Source of the DNA: Paenibacillus sp. DMB20
GTDB taxonomy: Bacteria > Bacillota > Bacilli > Paenibacillales > Paenibacillaceae
Length of the DNA: 64,000 nucleotides
Assembly (NCBI RefSeq): GCF_000987955.1
Contig: NZ_LAZU01000029.1
Coordinates: 1-64,000, forward strand
Direction: 5' to 3'
The position numbers and the translations under genes are program-made. Positions 17,155-25,094 of the stretch are shown here, piece after piece; positions within the stretch are counted from its first letter, which is position 1, and each line of letters opens with the position of its first letter. Under the pieces are notes generated by a model. That model saw nothing but the letters and a program-made list of their open reading frames with translations. It did not search any database and was not told the origin of the DNA.

Positions 17155-17530
17155 CTATCGCTTTTTGAGTGAAGCATCCTCGTCACATCCCACGGAGGGA
17201 AGAGGGCTTCGTGGACGGAGGAGAGTCTCCGAGGCTGGGAAAGAAAAGTGTCAGAAGTGTCGATGCTGGCAGCGAACGCGCTTCTGACGGTACTTTCGCT
17301 TTGCAGAAAGGGAGAGGCTCTAGATCACGATCGTAAAGGGTGAGGGGTACTTGCGTCTGGACAAAGAAAAAGCCCCGTCCACCTTGTCGGTGGAAGGGGC
17401 CGCGACGACCAGACATTGTCTGAGCGTCTCGTCGAATTCCAGTTCAATGCCTCGAAGCTTTTGGCCTTGCTGTACGGCTATCTGCTTCACTATGGTCTGT
17501 ATGATATAACCATCAACGCCCCGGTTGTAC
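17155..17530. other. Intergenic block with several hairpins and no convincing gene
   Basis: No frame here has a ribosome binding site or protein-like composition. Several stems are visible, for example GGAGGAGA/TCTCC near 17217-17231 and GCCCCGTCCACC/GGTGGAAGGGGC (about 17373-17400). The minus strand from 17530 to about 17340 stays open and reads partly protein-like (KQIAVQQGQKLRGIELEFD). That could be the worn end of a mobile-element gene. Confidence 0.3.
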
Positions 17531-17560
17531 TGATGATTTCAATAAAAATTCCTCATTCTC

Positions 17561-18304
17561 CTATTTCTGTTCCGTCTCTTTTTCTAGAGCGTGAGCAATG
17601 CTAATCTCCACAAAGTTCAGCACTTCGTCGGATAGGGGATATAGTCCTGACTCTAACGTAGGGAGCTTCCTCACTTCCCAAAACTTCTCCATCAATTTCT
17701 CGTCTCCATTAAAGGTTTCGTGTGATAGCTTCATTAACTCGCAGGCAATGTTATAACCTTCATCAGATTCAGGTGGAACAGATTGCTGTATGCACCACTC
17801 AATCCGGCGCAGCAAAGAGACATATTGCTGAGTGGTCTGGTCATTACTGCTGAGCTTGGGTAGTGCATTCTGTAGAAATGCACTTTCGTCATCGTTGAAG
17901 TAATCCATCCACTGTTTAGAAATGGGTTGTATGTTATGGACCAGATGAGAAACCCGATCCCAGGAGAGTGTACCTTCTAGATCTATCATGTTGATCAAAG
18001 ACGTAGTATTTGCAATACTGCCCTGAAGAGAAGTGAGCTGCTTCTGAAGATGATTATGATGTGCGATTAGAATATGACGAAAAGATAGCATGTCCATTAC
18101 ATTTTGAATGTCTTCAAGCGGTAGTGATAGTGATTTAAGCAACGTTATCTTTTCGAGAGTGAATAAATCTTCCTCTGAATAATAGCGGCGACCGTTATCT
18201 TCCTTATAACTCGGCGTAAGAAGGCCTATCTGATCATAATAACGCAATGTACGGACTGAAATGTTCCGCTGTTTGGATACTTGTCCTGTTGTCCACCTAT
18301 TCAT
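17561..18304 (-). CDS. MerR-family regulator with TipAS-like C-terminal domain
   Basis: A 247-residue protein. The N-terminal winged helix is typical (TGQVSKQRNISVRTLRYYDQ, NGRRYYSEEDLFTLEKI), and a coiled coil follows (about 80-105). The long C-terminal half (about 130-245) has the size and helical make-up of TipAS antibiotic-recognition domains. Divergent to it lies a CPBP protease gene, with a 19-bp-spacer promoter in between pointing at the protease. The regulator therefore probably controls that gene and its own expression. Confidence 0.8.
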   Translation of the reverse strand: MNRWTTGQVSKQRNISVRTLRYYDQIGLLTPSYKEDNGRRYYSEEDLFTLEKITLLKSLSLPLEDIQNVMDMLSFRHILIAHHNHLQKQLTSLQGSIANTTSLINMIDLEGTLSWDRVSHLVHNIQPISKQWMDYFNDDESAFLQNALPKLSSNDQTTQQYVSLLRRIEWCIQQSVPPESDEGYNIACELMKLSHETFNGDEKLMEKFWEVRKLPTLESGLYPLSDEVLNFVEISIAHALEKETEQK

Positions 18305-18328
18305 GTTAGATCCTCCTGAAAATAATGC

Positions 18329-18359
18329 TTGAAGGTAACGTAACGTAACCTATTATAGT
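18329..18359 (+). promoter_or_regulatory. MerR-type promoter with 19-bp spacer upstream of the CPBP gene
   Basis: -35 TTGAAG (18329-18334) and -10 TATAGT (18354-18359) are separated by exactly 19 bp. The spacer carries GTAACGTAACGTAAC, which shares ACGTAACGTAA with the operator at 14317. It lies between the divergent MerR and CPBP genes. Confidence 0.75.
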
Positions 18360-18392
18360 TGAATTATAACACAGAGAGTTGAGGGATTAAGT

Positions 18393-19094
18393 ATGAATAG
18401 GACAGAAATCTGGAAGAAGATGGACACGTGGACATGGCGTGAACTAACTGCTTTACTCGCGCTTGAATTTATATTCGTGATGTTCGTTATCAAATACGCG
18501 GTACAGTCAATGTATGAAAAATGGTTGGGTAATACGCTTTATTCAGGGACTCTTACAGGGCTTACGATCGCGATTACACTTTTGCTGGGATTATATTTAG
18601 TTGCCTTACGGCCGAAGAAGCTGTCCTGGACAGATGTAGGAGTAAAGAGGTTTCCTGCTAAAGATTGGTGGAAGATTCCACTCTGGACAATGGTTCTCTT
18701 CGTACTTAGTGTGATGGCATTTTATCTCACAAGTTTTCTTGGAAATACGGTGGATAATAGCAAAACAGAGAGTCTGCAGCAAAATGTCACTTTATTTACT
18801 GTTCTTATAGGTATTGTATCAGCAGGGATCGTGTCGCCTTTCTATGAAGAGATATTTTACCGTGGATTTATATATCGCTGGCTGCGGACACGTGTTGGTA
18901 TGAGGTGGGCAATTGTGATTAGCTCGCTGATCTTTAGTGCTGCACATTTTCCTACATTGAATGTTATGCCTGTGAGTATTGTTAGTGGAGTTGTGCTTGC
19001 ATGGACATATGAGCGGACGGGATCGGTAGTGCCTGGGATGATCGTTCACGGGGTGTATAATACGATTGCCGTGTTGCTAACAGCGATGAGTTAG
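18393..19094 (+). CDS. CPBP-family intramembrane metalloprotease (CAAX-like)
   Basis: A 233-residue integral membrane protein with about six to seven hydrophobic segments. The family motifs are present: EE-x3-R in FYEEIFYRG (Glu152, Glu153, Arg157), then SAAHFP, then PGMIVHGVYN. Bacterial members include bacteriocin self-immunity and processing proteases. It is transcribed from a MerR-type promoter and lies divergent from the MerR gene, so expression probably responds to an effector of that regulator. Confidence 0.85.
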   Translation: MNRTEIWKKMDTWTWRELTALLALEFIFVMFVIKYAVQSMYEKWLGNTLYSGTLTGLTIAITLLLGLYLVALRPKKLSWTDVGVKRFPAKDWWKIPLWTMVLFVLSVMAFYLTSFLGNTVDNSKTESLQQNVTLFTVLIGIVSAGIVSPFYEEIFYRGFIYRWLRTRVGMRWAIVISSLIFSAAHFPTLNVMPVSIVSGVVLAWTYERTGSVVPGMIVHGVYNTIAVLLTAMS

Positions 19095-19211
19095 AATGAT
19101 GATTATATTATGTATACACGATGAGCGCTGATGAGCCTCTGTGTTTCTGCATTAATTGGACGAGAGAGCAGCGTATTTAAGACTTGGGTACTGACCAAAA
19201 GCCTGGGTGTA

Positions 19212-19280
19212 ATTCAACTAACGGAACACGATAGTTCAAATAATCAGGGAGCAGACCGCTATGGGCAGCTGCTCCCTTTC
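19212..19280. repeat. Structured repeat, copy J (first inverted repeat plus terminator hairpin)
   Basis: TTCAACTAACG (19213-19223) and CGATAGTTCAA (19229-19239) form the first inverted repeat of the family. AGGGAGCAG (19246-19254) then pairs with CTGCTCCCT (19269-19277), followed by TT. The core half of the element is missing. The hairpin probably terminates the CPBP gene. Confidence 0.6.
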
Positions 19281-19422
19281 GCATTGAAGTAACGAGCAGA
19301 ATAACTAAAAAGATCAACATTACATTAAATGAAAAACATATTCAATATCATGGTTTCAATGCCTACAACATGATATGATTACTTAGATAATAAGTCTAAA
19401 CTTATTAAGTTGAAGGATATTT

Positions 19423-19768
19423 ATGAGTAATAATAAAGAAAACGTAATACTCTATAATAAGATTTAAAATTAAAAGTGAAAAAAAGGAAGAATTCAAAGA
19501 ACTATTATCTGCTAATATGAGAGCGATGGAACATGAACCAGCTTTTGTAAGTGCCGTTCTTTCAGATGATATTGATAATTCAAATGAGGTTACTCTTTTT
19601 GAAATCTGGGAAGGAACAAAGGAAAGTTGGCTAAAAGAAGAACTTATTAAACCTTATAGAAAAACATATGAGAATAAACTTGTGAATTTAATCGATGAAA
19701 GAATAATTAGTTATCTTACACCAACGAATGAGTGGAGAACTAATTTAACAAACAAAAAGATAGATTAA
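19423..19768 (+). pseudogene. Antibiotic-biosynthesis-monooxygenase-like protein (ABM fold), one-base frameshift
   Basis: ATG 19423, behind GAAGGATAT, begins MSNNKENVILYN. After a single inserted A near 19460 the frame changes to RFKIKSEKKEEFKELLSANM and continues to 19768. The combined ~114-residue product has the layout of the ferredoxin-like ABM/quinol monooxygenase fold: a strand, the KxxEFxEL helix, and FEIWEG in the middle. Removing one base restores a full gene, so this may be a recent mutation or a sequencing error. Confidence 0.65.
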
Positions 19769-19942
19769 TTAATAATTTAAAGAGTGACTTGTCTAAAAAA
19801 CTGGTTGCTCTTTCTCATTTTAAAGAAAGGACTGAAACAGAGTCTGTAAACTATTTTTTGTAGTCTCCCATATCCACTCTTTCTATTGCAGCTATTATTG
19901 TGATACGTTAGTTCTTACCATGCTATAATTCTGTGGATGTTA

Positions 19943-20060
19943 TTGAACTAACGGGACACGATAGTTGAACAAAGCGAGAAAAAGAAAGGGCCATCCCGCA
20001 AAAGGATGGCCCTAAAACTTGCCGTTACAGACAGCGCGGAGAACCGTACCACAAGTGATG
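19943..20060. repeat. Modular structured repeat, copy C (most complete)
   Basis: Three modules in order: TTGAACTAACG (19943-19953) with CGATAGTTGAA (19959-19969); hairpin AGGGCCATCC/GGATGGCCCT (about 19987-20013); and CTTGCCGTTAC (20018-20028) followed by the core GGAGAACCGTACCACAAGTGA (20038-20058). The closing arm is GTGATGGTA rather than GTGACGGCAAG. Confidence 0.75.
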
Positions 20061-20134
20061 GTACACACCATAAGAAAAGAAATTGTGCTTGATTGTAGTT
20101 ATATCAGCAGATTAAGACGATAGTGATATTAGTC

Positions 20135-20180
20135 CGGCGAATAAAGGCTATAAAATAAAGCTTCATTCGCCGCTGTTTTG
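20135..20180. terminator. Hairpin with T-rich tail
   Basis: CGGCGAAT (20135-20142) pairs with ATTCGCCG (20165-20172) across a long loop and is followed by CTGTTTT. Directly behind it, TTGAACTAACGTTCTCCGTT (from about 20183) is another isolated copy of the first inverted repeat of the dispersed element. Confidence 0.45.
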
Positions 20181-20235
20181 TTGAACTAACGTTCTCCGTT
20201 AGCTTAATTGACTTCCTGCATACAGGAGTTTGCTC

Positions 20236-20415
20236 TCAGTCATTTAACCGCCTGAGGAATTCAAGTACACGTTGCAACAGCAACGCCGTCGCGTCAGCGT
20301 CATACGACGGCAAACTGCTTTCCGGTGTTGATCACCTGGGTACAAAAAAATCGGCATGATATCGGTCGATGCCGCGAGCTCAAGTGCCGCCTTAAGACCC
20401 GTCCATTCGGAAGTT
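20236..20415 (-). pseudogene. Minus-strand remnant of an alpha/beta hydrolase (dienelactone-hydrolase-like)
   Basis: On the minus strand the frame SEWTGLKAALELAASTDIMP runs into IFLYPGDQH, and after a frame change continues as PSYDADATALLLQRVLEFLR to a stop at 20236-20238. The YPGDQH segment carries the usual catalytic His near the C-terminus of this family. The 5' two thirds of the gene are gone. Confidence 0.45.
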
Positions 20416-20534
20416 CGTCAGTTCCTGATTTGAACATTCTCAAGCTGTAGTTTTCTAGCAGATTCGGTTATTGAATTTTTATTACACCAGTGTTATATTA
20501 CATATATGAAATACTTAAGATAAGGAGTCTCTCT

Positions 20535-21107
20535 ATGCATACATTATCGAATGTCGAATTCATGCTCCTGCAAATGATCGCGGAACATCGTCAAGCTTCC
20601 GGATACGATATTATGAAGTTAGTCGAGCAGCGAGGTTATAAAGAATGGGCGAATATCGGTACAACTTCGATATATGCAGGATTGAAGAAACTTAGCGATA
20701 AAGGATGGATCTCACCTGAGACACCCGACGAGAAATCCGGCAAGGGACCAACGCCGACCCGGTTTGCCCTCACCGAAGTGGGTATGCGTAAGCTGAAAAA
20801 TGAAATTCTTGATAGTCTGTCGTCTACACGGGAACGTGACAACCGCTTCGATCTCGGTTTGGCCGCTTTGCCCCATATCGGGAAGGAAGAGGCCGTCATT
20901 GCTTTACGGAAACGACTGGATTTTCTTGAACAAGCCTCGATAAAAATAAGACAGAAGTACGAATCACAAGGCGGAGCTAGCTTGCCGCTGAACGTAAGGG
21001 CGTTGTTCTTGCATCCATTCAGCTTAATCGAGAGCGAGCAAGCGTTCGTTAGCCGTTTAATACATGAATTATTGGAGGAGGCAAGCAGACATGGTCAAAT
21101 TTATTGA
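20535..21107 (+). CDS. PadR-family transcriptional regulator
   Basis: I chose ATG 20535, which follows TAAGGAGTC; an upstream in-frame start at 20490 has no such site. The 190-residue protein has the PadR winged helix (SNVEFMLLQMIAEHRQASGY, then GTTSIYAGLKKLSDKGWI) and the C-terminal helical Vir_act_alpha_C-type dimer domain (about 95-180). PadR proteins usually repress a neighbouring gene until a ligand binds. It overlaps the next gene by 17 bases, so the two are cotranscribed and translationally coupled. Confidence 0.85.
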   Translation: MHTLSNVEFMLLQMIAEHRQASGYDIMKLVEQRGYKEWANIGTTSIYAGLKKLSDKGWISPETPDEKSGKGPTPTRFALTEVGMRKLKNEILDSLSSTRERDNRFDLGLAALPHIGKEEAVIALRKRLDFLEQASIKIRQKYESQGGASLPLNVRALFLHPFSLIESEQAFVSRLIHELLEEASRHGQIY

Positions 21108-22071
21108 AGGTTTCATTCCTTATGAAGGCGACCATTGCGAGACAACCGCCATGGGCAATTTAATGCAATATGCGGGAGTCCGCCTGTCTGAGCCGATGTT
21201 GTTCGGACTCGGGCAAGGGCTTGGATTCATATACTGGGATTCGAAGGGAATGGACTTCCCCTTCATCGGAGGAAGGGTAAAACCGGATAAACTGACCGCT
21301 TATCTCGCCGAACGACTCGGCTTTAACGTCAGATATCAAGAAACCTCGTCCGTCGATAAGGCGTGGCAGAACGTCCGAAGCAGCATCGAACACGGCATAC
21401 CGGTTGGGCTTAAATTAGATGCCTATTACTTGGATTATTTTAAGAACAAAGTGCACTTCGCCGGTCACTATGCGGTACTTTACGGTATAGATGACGAATA
21501 CGCCTACATGGCGGACACCAGACAACAGGGTGGACTTGTGAAGACACGTTTGACAAGCTTGGCCGCTGCCAGAAATGCAAAGGGACCCATGAGCTCCCGG
21601 AATCGTTCCTTTACGATCGAGCCAAACGACGCATTGCTTCCGCTTGTTTCTGCTATACGCGAATCCTTGACCATGAATGCGCATGACTATCTGAACCCGC
21701 CCATTCGGAATGTTGGCAATAAAGGCATTGTTAAAATGAGCAATGAAATCTTGAAGTGGCCTTCTCGCAGCAACAATTTCGAACATGATTTATGTCTTAC
21801 CGCAATGCTAATGGAGCGGGCGGGAACCGGGGGCGCTTTATTTCGGAATCTGTATAGGGATTATTTGAGAGAATGTGTTGATCGGCTGGAGGACCCGAGG
21901 ATCGAACAAGCCCACTGTATGTTTACAGAGATCGCTCCAATGTGGGTTAGCGTCTCTGCTTCAATCGACCATGCAGGAAGAACAGGTGAGCACCAAGAGC
22001 TCGTACATGCGTCTAAGCTGTTGCTCGAGATTGCGGATAAAGAACGCGCAGCCATGGAGCTATTGTTGTGA
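21091..22071 (+). CDS. BtrH N-terminal-domain protein (C39-peptidase-like fold)
   Basis: A 326-residue protein; ATG 21091 follows GGAGGAGGCAAG, inside the end of the PadR gene. The N-terminal ~140 residues fit the BtrH_N domain: GDHCETTAMGNLMQYAG carries the putative catalytic Cys, GHYAVLYGID the His and YMADT the Asp, a papain/C39-like layout. The C-terminal part is the helical DUF4872-type region. BtrH transfers the acyl side chain in butirosin biosynthesis. Here no aminoglycoside genes are near, so the protein may be an acyltransferase or amidase of another pathway controlled by the PadR protein. Confidence 0.7.
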   Translation: MVKFIEGFIPYEGDHCETTAMGNLMQYAGVRLSEPMLFGLGQGLGFIYWDSKGMDFPFIGGRVKPDKLTAYLAERLGFNVRYQETSSVDKAWQNVRSSIEHGIPVGLKLDAYYLDYFKNKVHFAGHYAVLYGIDDEYAYMADTRQQGGLVKTRLTSLAAARNAKGPMSSRNRSFTIEPNDALLPLVSAIRESLTMNAHDYLNPPIRNVGNKGIVKMSNEILKWPSRSNNFEHDLCLTAMLMERAGTGGALFRNLYRDYLRECVDRLEDPRIEQAHCMFTEIAPMWVSVSASIDHAGRTGEHQELVHASKLLLEIADKERAAMELLL

Positions 22072-22138
22072 TAGCCTTACACTTACATTGAACGGAATCA
22101 TTCCTTTCGGCACGCATGCTTTAACCCAGTGTCAGCTT

Positions 22139-22164
22139 AAGCACCTCACGAGGGTGCATTTTTC
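22139..22164 (+). terminator. Rho-independent terminator of the PadR/BtrH operon
   Basis: GCACC (22141-22145) and GGGTGC (22152-22157) form a short stem extended by A-T pairs and followed by ATTTTT. Confidence 0.6.
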
Positions 22165-22211
22165 TTAAAAACCTAATCACACTTAAAAAATAAACTTGAA
22201 TCCACACTTAG

Positions 22212-22252
22212 AAGGCTTATTCCACTTGTTGAAGATGGAGTGAGCTTTTTTT
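22212..22252 (+). terminator. Second terminator hairpin
   Basis: AAGGCTTATTCC (22212-22223) pairs with GGAGTGAGCTTT (from 22237) in about eleven base pairs including G-U pairs, followed by a run of seven T. The rest of 22072-22464 holds no gene beyond a tiny frame at 22286 that stops after 14 codons. Confidence 0.6.
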
Positions 22253-22364
22253 GCATGCAGAAAAATCTAAGGAGATGAACAGACAATGGCAAAACGTGAA
22301 CAGGTAGGTGAAAGATCAAGTCTGGGATAATGGGGAGATTTCACTTGCCCTGCGCAGGCTTTTC

Positions 22365-22397
22365 TGTTATTTTGATAGTAACAAAATGTTATTAACA
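22365..22397. promoter_or_regulatory. Array of TGTTA/TAACA half-sites, candidate operator of the NAD-salvage operon
   Basis: Four alternating half-sites occur: TGTTA (22365-22369), TAACA (22379-22383), TGTTA (22387-22391) and TAACA (22393-22397). The last two form the perfect palindrome TGTTATTAACA. The array lies 68 bases before pnuC. The operon encodes an NrtR-like NUDIX repressor, which makes NrtR the obvious candidate binder; this is inference from position. Confidence 0.5.
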
Positions 22398-22464
22398 AAT
22401 TGATACTAAGTTTAATTATGTGTTTTCGTTCTATAAATAAGTGGAGAAAGCGGAGGGATGCAAT

Positions 22465-23141
22465 GTGAAGAAGGTTGCGAGTGGATGGAACCTGTTCGAA
22501 ATCGCTTGGTTGGCGCTGTTTATCTCGATCGCTGTCGGGTTTACGGTGATTTCAAAGGACTCTTTATTCGGATTTACCGTTTTTATTACCGGGGTGCTAT
22601 GCGTGGTGCTTGCTGCGAAGGGCAACCTGATGAGCTATGTTTTCGGCATGTACAATACCGTTGGTTACGCTTATCTCGCCTATATTAACGGGTTGTTTGG
22701 AGAGGTCATGCTGAATCTGCTATTCTTCGTTCCGATGAACGTCATTGGCTTCTACATGTGGAAAAATAACCGCCAAGACGGCAAGCTGATCATGCGTCAA
22801 ATGGAGCTTGGAGGTCTGCTTCTTGTTGGGGCGGTCTGTGTATTAGGCTGTTTGCTGCTGGGATATGGCTTTCGTTCATCCCGGGACAGAACTCGCCTTA
22901 CATCGATGCGACTACGACGGTGCTGTCTGTTATGGCCACCTTCTTAATGGTCCGCAGATTCAAGGAACAATGGCTGGTCTATATTGTGTTGAATTTGTTT
23001 ACGGTGCTGCTGTGGGCGATTCGATTGCTGGAGGGCAGCAGCGAAGGCATGCTGATGATCGTCATGTGGAGCGCATATCTGGTCAATGCGGTATACGGCT
23101 ATTACAATTGGAACAAAGGGGCCAAGGAGGTGGCGGCATGA
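22465..23141 (+). pseudogene. pnuC: Nicotinamide riboside transporter PnuC, one-base frameshift
   Basis: GTG 22465 is the best start (GGAGGG seven bases upstream). PnuC imports nicotinamide riboside, which NadR then traps by phosphorylation. The first part (WNLFEIAWLALFISIAV and following membrane helices) runs in one frame to about 22862. It then needs one missing base to continue as WLSFIPGQNSPYIDATTTVL and further to KGAKEVAA. With that base restored the protein is about 225 residues with seven membrane segments, the normal PnuC size. The stop overlaps the start of nadR by four bases. Either a recent loss-of-function mutation or a sequence error. Confidence 0.8.
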
Positions 23142-24148
23142 AAACGCTCGGATTAACGCTGGGGAAGTTTGCCCCGCTGCATAAAGGGCATCAGTTCATG
23201 ATCGAAACGGCGCTGCAAGAGGTCGATGAATTAATCGTGGTCATTTACGAGACGATGGTCACTCCGATCCCGCTTCATATCCGGGCGAATTGGATTCGAC
23301 GACTATACCCGGCAGTCCGGGTCATCGAAGCTTGGGACGGACCGGACGGGTATTCGGATGACAGAGAGCATGAGATTCGGGAAGAACAGTATATCCTCCG
23401 TTTACTGAACGGCGAGCAAGTAACGCATTTTTACTCGAGCGAGTTTTACGGCAGGCATATGAGTCTCGCTTTGGGCTCGGTCGACCGTCGGGTCGATGAA
23501 GCCCGCGAGCGGGTTCCGATCTCTGCAACGATGATCCGTTCCGATCCATATAAGTACAGGGAGTTCATAAGCGATATCGTGTACCGGGACTTAATTACGA
23601 AGGTGGTATTTGTTGGGGCGATGTCGACAGGTAAATCGACGATCACCGAAGCGCTGGCACGGCGGTATAACACGACCTACGCGAGCGAATACGGACGCGA
23701 TTATTGGACCGAGCATCAGGTGGACCGCAGAATCGGCCTGGAAGCGTTCGATGAAATCGCAGTGGGTCATATCGAGCGTGAAGAACAGGCTTTGCTTGCA
23801 GCGAACCGATTTCTGTTCGTTGATACCAATGCGATTACGACGTATATGTTCGCCTTGGATTACCACGGCCGGGCCCCGGAGCTATTGACCCGGATTGCTC
23901 TGGAGAATGCGCAGCGGTACGATCTGTTCTTCTTGTGCGACGACGATATTCCTTACGACGATACGTGGGATCGGAGCGGGGATCAGAAGCGGCATGTTTT
24001 TCATAAACAGATTATCGCGGATTTGAAGGAGCGGCGAATTCCCTACATTACGCTGCGGGGGAGCCTGGAGGAACGTATGCGAAGTGTAGACGAGGTGCTG
24101 GCAAAGTTCGAGCCCTATCGAAACTATTTCGGGGAGCTGAACGGTTAG
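23138..24148 (+). CDS. nadR: NadR-type NMN adenylyltransferase / ribosylnicotinamide kinase
   Basis: A 336-residue protein; ATG 23138 follows GGAGGTGGC inside the end of pnuC. The N-terminal nucleotidyltransferase domain (about 1-150) has the motif LTLGKFAPLHKGHQ and the downstream ISATMIR. The C-terminal kinase domain (about 155-330) has the P-loop GAMSTGKST (about 161-169) and YASEYGRDYW. It makes NMN from nicotinamide riboside and then NAD, so it directly serves the PnuC transporter. The N-terminal DNA-binding domain of enterobacterial NadR is absent, as is usual in this clade. Confidence 0.9.
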   Translation: MKTLGLTLGKFAPLHKGHQFMIETALQEVDELIVVIYETMVTPIPLHIRANWIRRLYPAVRVIEAWDGPDGYSDDREHEIREEQYILRLLNGEQVTHFYSSEFYGRHMSLALGSVDRRVDEARERVPISATMIRSDPYKYREFISDIVYRDLITKVVFVGAMSTGKSTITEALARRYNTTYASEYGRDYWTEHQVDRRIGLEAFDEIAVGHIEREEQALLAANRFLFVDTNAITTYMFALDYHGRAPELLTRIALENAQRYDLFFLCDDDIPYDDTWDRSGDQKRHVFHKQIIADLKERRIPYITLRGSLEERMRSVDEVLAKFEPYRNYFGELNG

Positions 24149-24203
24149 AATGAGATGTAGGCAAGGAGCTAATGTAGGATCAAAAAACAAGGAGGCGCCC
24201 CCA

Positions 24204-25094
24204 TTGGATTTGTTGGATCGGAACGGACTTACGGAACGCGAATTTTTGGAGCAGTACCGGGCAGGAGATTACGAGCGGCCTTCGGTGGCAGCTGATATGG
24301 TGATCTTCACGGTTACGGATGAGGAAGCTGACAGTTATCGCAAATTACCGGAAAAGGAGCTCCGCATCCTGCTCATCCGCCGGGGAGGTCACCCCTTCCT
24401 GGGGAAATGGGCGCTGCCTGGCGGCTTTGTCCAGCAGAGCGAGACGACTGAGCAGGCCGCGGTAAGGGAACTGCGCGAGGAAACCGGCGTGGACGACGTT
24501 TATTTGGAGCAGTTGTATACGTTCAGTGATATCGGGCGAGACCCCCGAACCTGGGTGATGAGCTGCAGCTACATGGCTCTGATCAACAGCGACAAGTTGG
24601 AGCTTAAGGCGGGAGACGATGCGGCCGACGCCGCCTGGTTCAAGGTCTCCTATCGGCTGCTGCGGGAGCAGAAAGAGCTGATGGAGGACGGATACGTCAA
24701 GACGCTGGAGTATGAACTCAAACTAAACAGTGAAGAGGAGCTTTCGGCGGTCGTGGCGAGGACGTTGACCGTGAAGACGACATCGACCAGCACGGAATAT
24801 AAGATCGTATCAAATAACGGGTTGGCCTTCGACCATGCGAAGATTATAGCATGCGCGATCGAGCGGCTGCGGGGAAAAGTGAATTATACCGATATTGCGC
24901 TGCACTTAATGCCAAAGCTTTTTACCTTGACGGAACTGCAGCAGGTTTATGAGGTCATTATGGATAAAGAGCTATTGAAGGCGCCTTCCGGCGCAAGGTG
25001 GCTGATCTCGTGGCGGAGACCGATCATTACACCGAAAATGCGGGACATCGACCATCCCGATTGTATCGGAGAAAACTGGAGGAATAACGGATGA
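24204..25094 (+). CDS. NUDIX-domain transcriptional regulator, NrtR-like
   Basis: TTG 24204 is preceded by ACAAGGAGG and is the likely start, giving 296 residues. An ADP-ribose-type NUDIX domain (about 25-165) carries the Nudix box GGFVQQSETTEQAAVRELRE-ET, with the REL-EE residues intact, so hydrolysis is possible. The C-terminal ~100 residues form the winged helix of the NrtR family (FDHAKIIACAIERLRGKVNY, LFTLTELQQVYEVIM). NrtR represses NAD biosynthesis and salvage genes and releases DNA on binding ADP-ribose. It sits between nadR and the NADAR gene and overlaps the latter by four bases. Confidence 0.85.
   Translation: MDLLDRNGLTEREFLEQYRAGDYERPSVAADMVIFTVTDEEADSYRKLPEKELRILLIRRGGHPFLGKWALPGGFVQQSETTEQAAVRELREETGVDDVYLEQLYTFSDIGRDPRTWVMSCSYMALINSDKLELKAGDDAADAAWFKVSYRLLREQKELMEDGYVKTLEYELKLNSEEELSAVVARTLTVKTTSTSTEYKIVSNNGLAFDHAKIIACAIERLRGKVNYTDIALHLMPKLFTLTELQQVYEVIMDKELLKAPSGARWLISWRRPIITPKMRDIDHPDCIGENWRNNG

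Noticed and set aside
17183..17416. A minus-strand 77-codon frame rich in Pro and Ser
   Set aside because: No ribosome binding site and no domain; the underlying DNA folds into hairpins, which explains the composition.
22865..24148. A longer NadR starting at 22865
   Set aside because: The extra 91 residues are the frameshifted end of pnuC; the true start is ATG 23138 with GGAGGTGG upstream.
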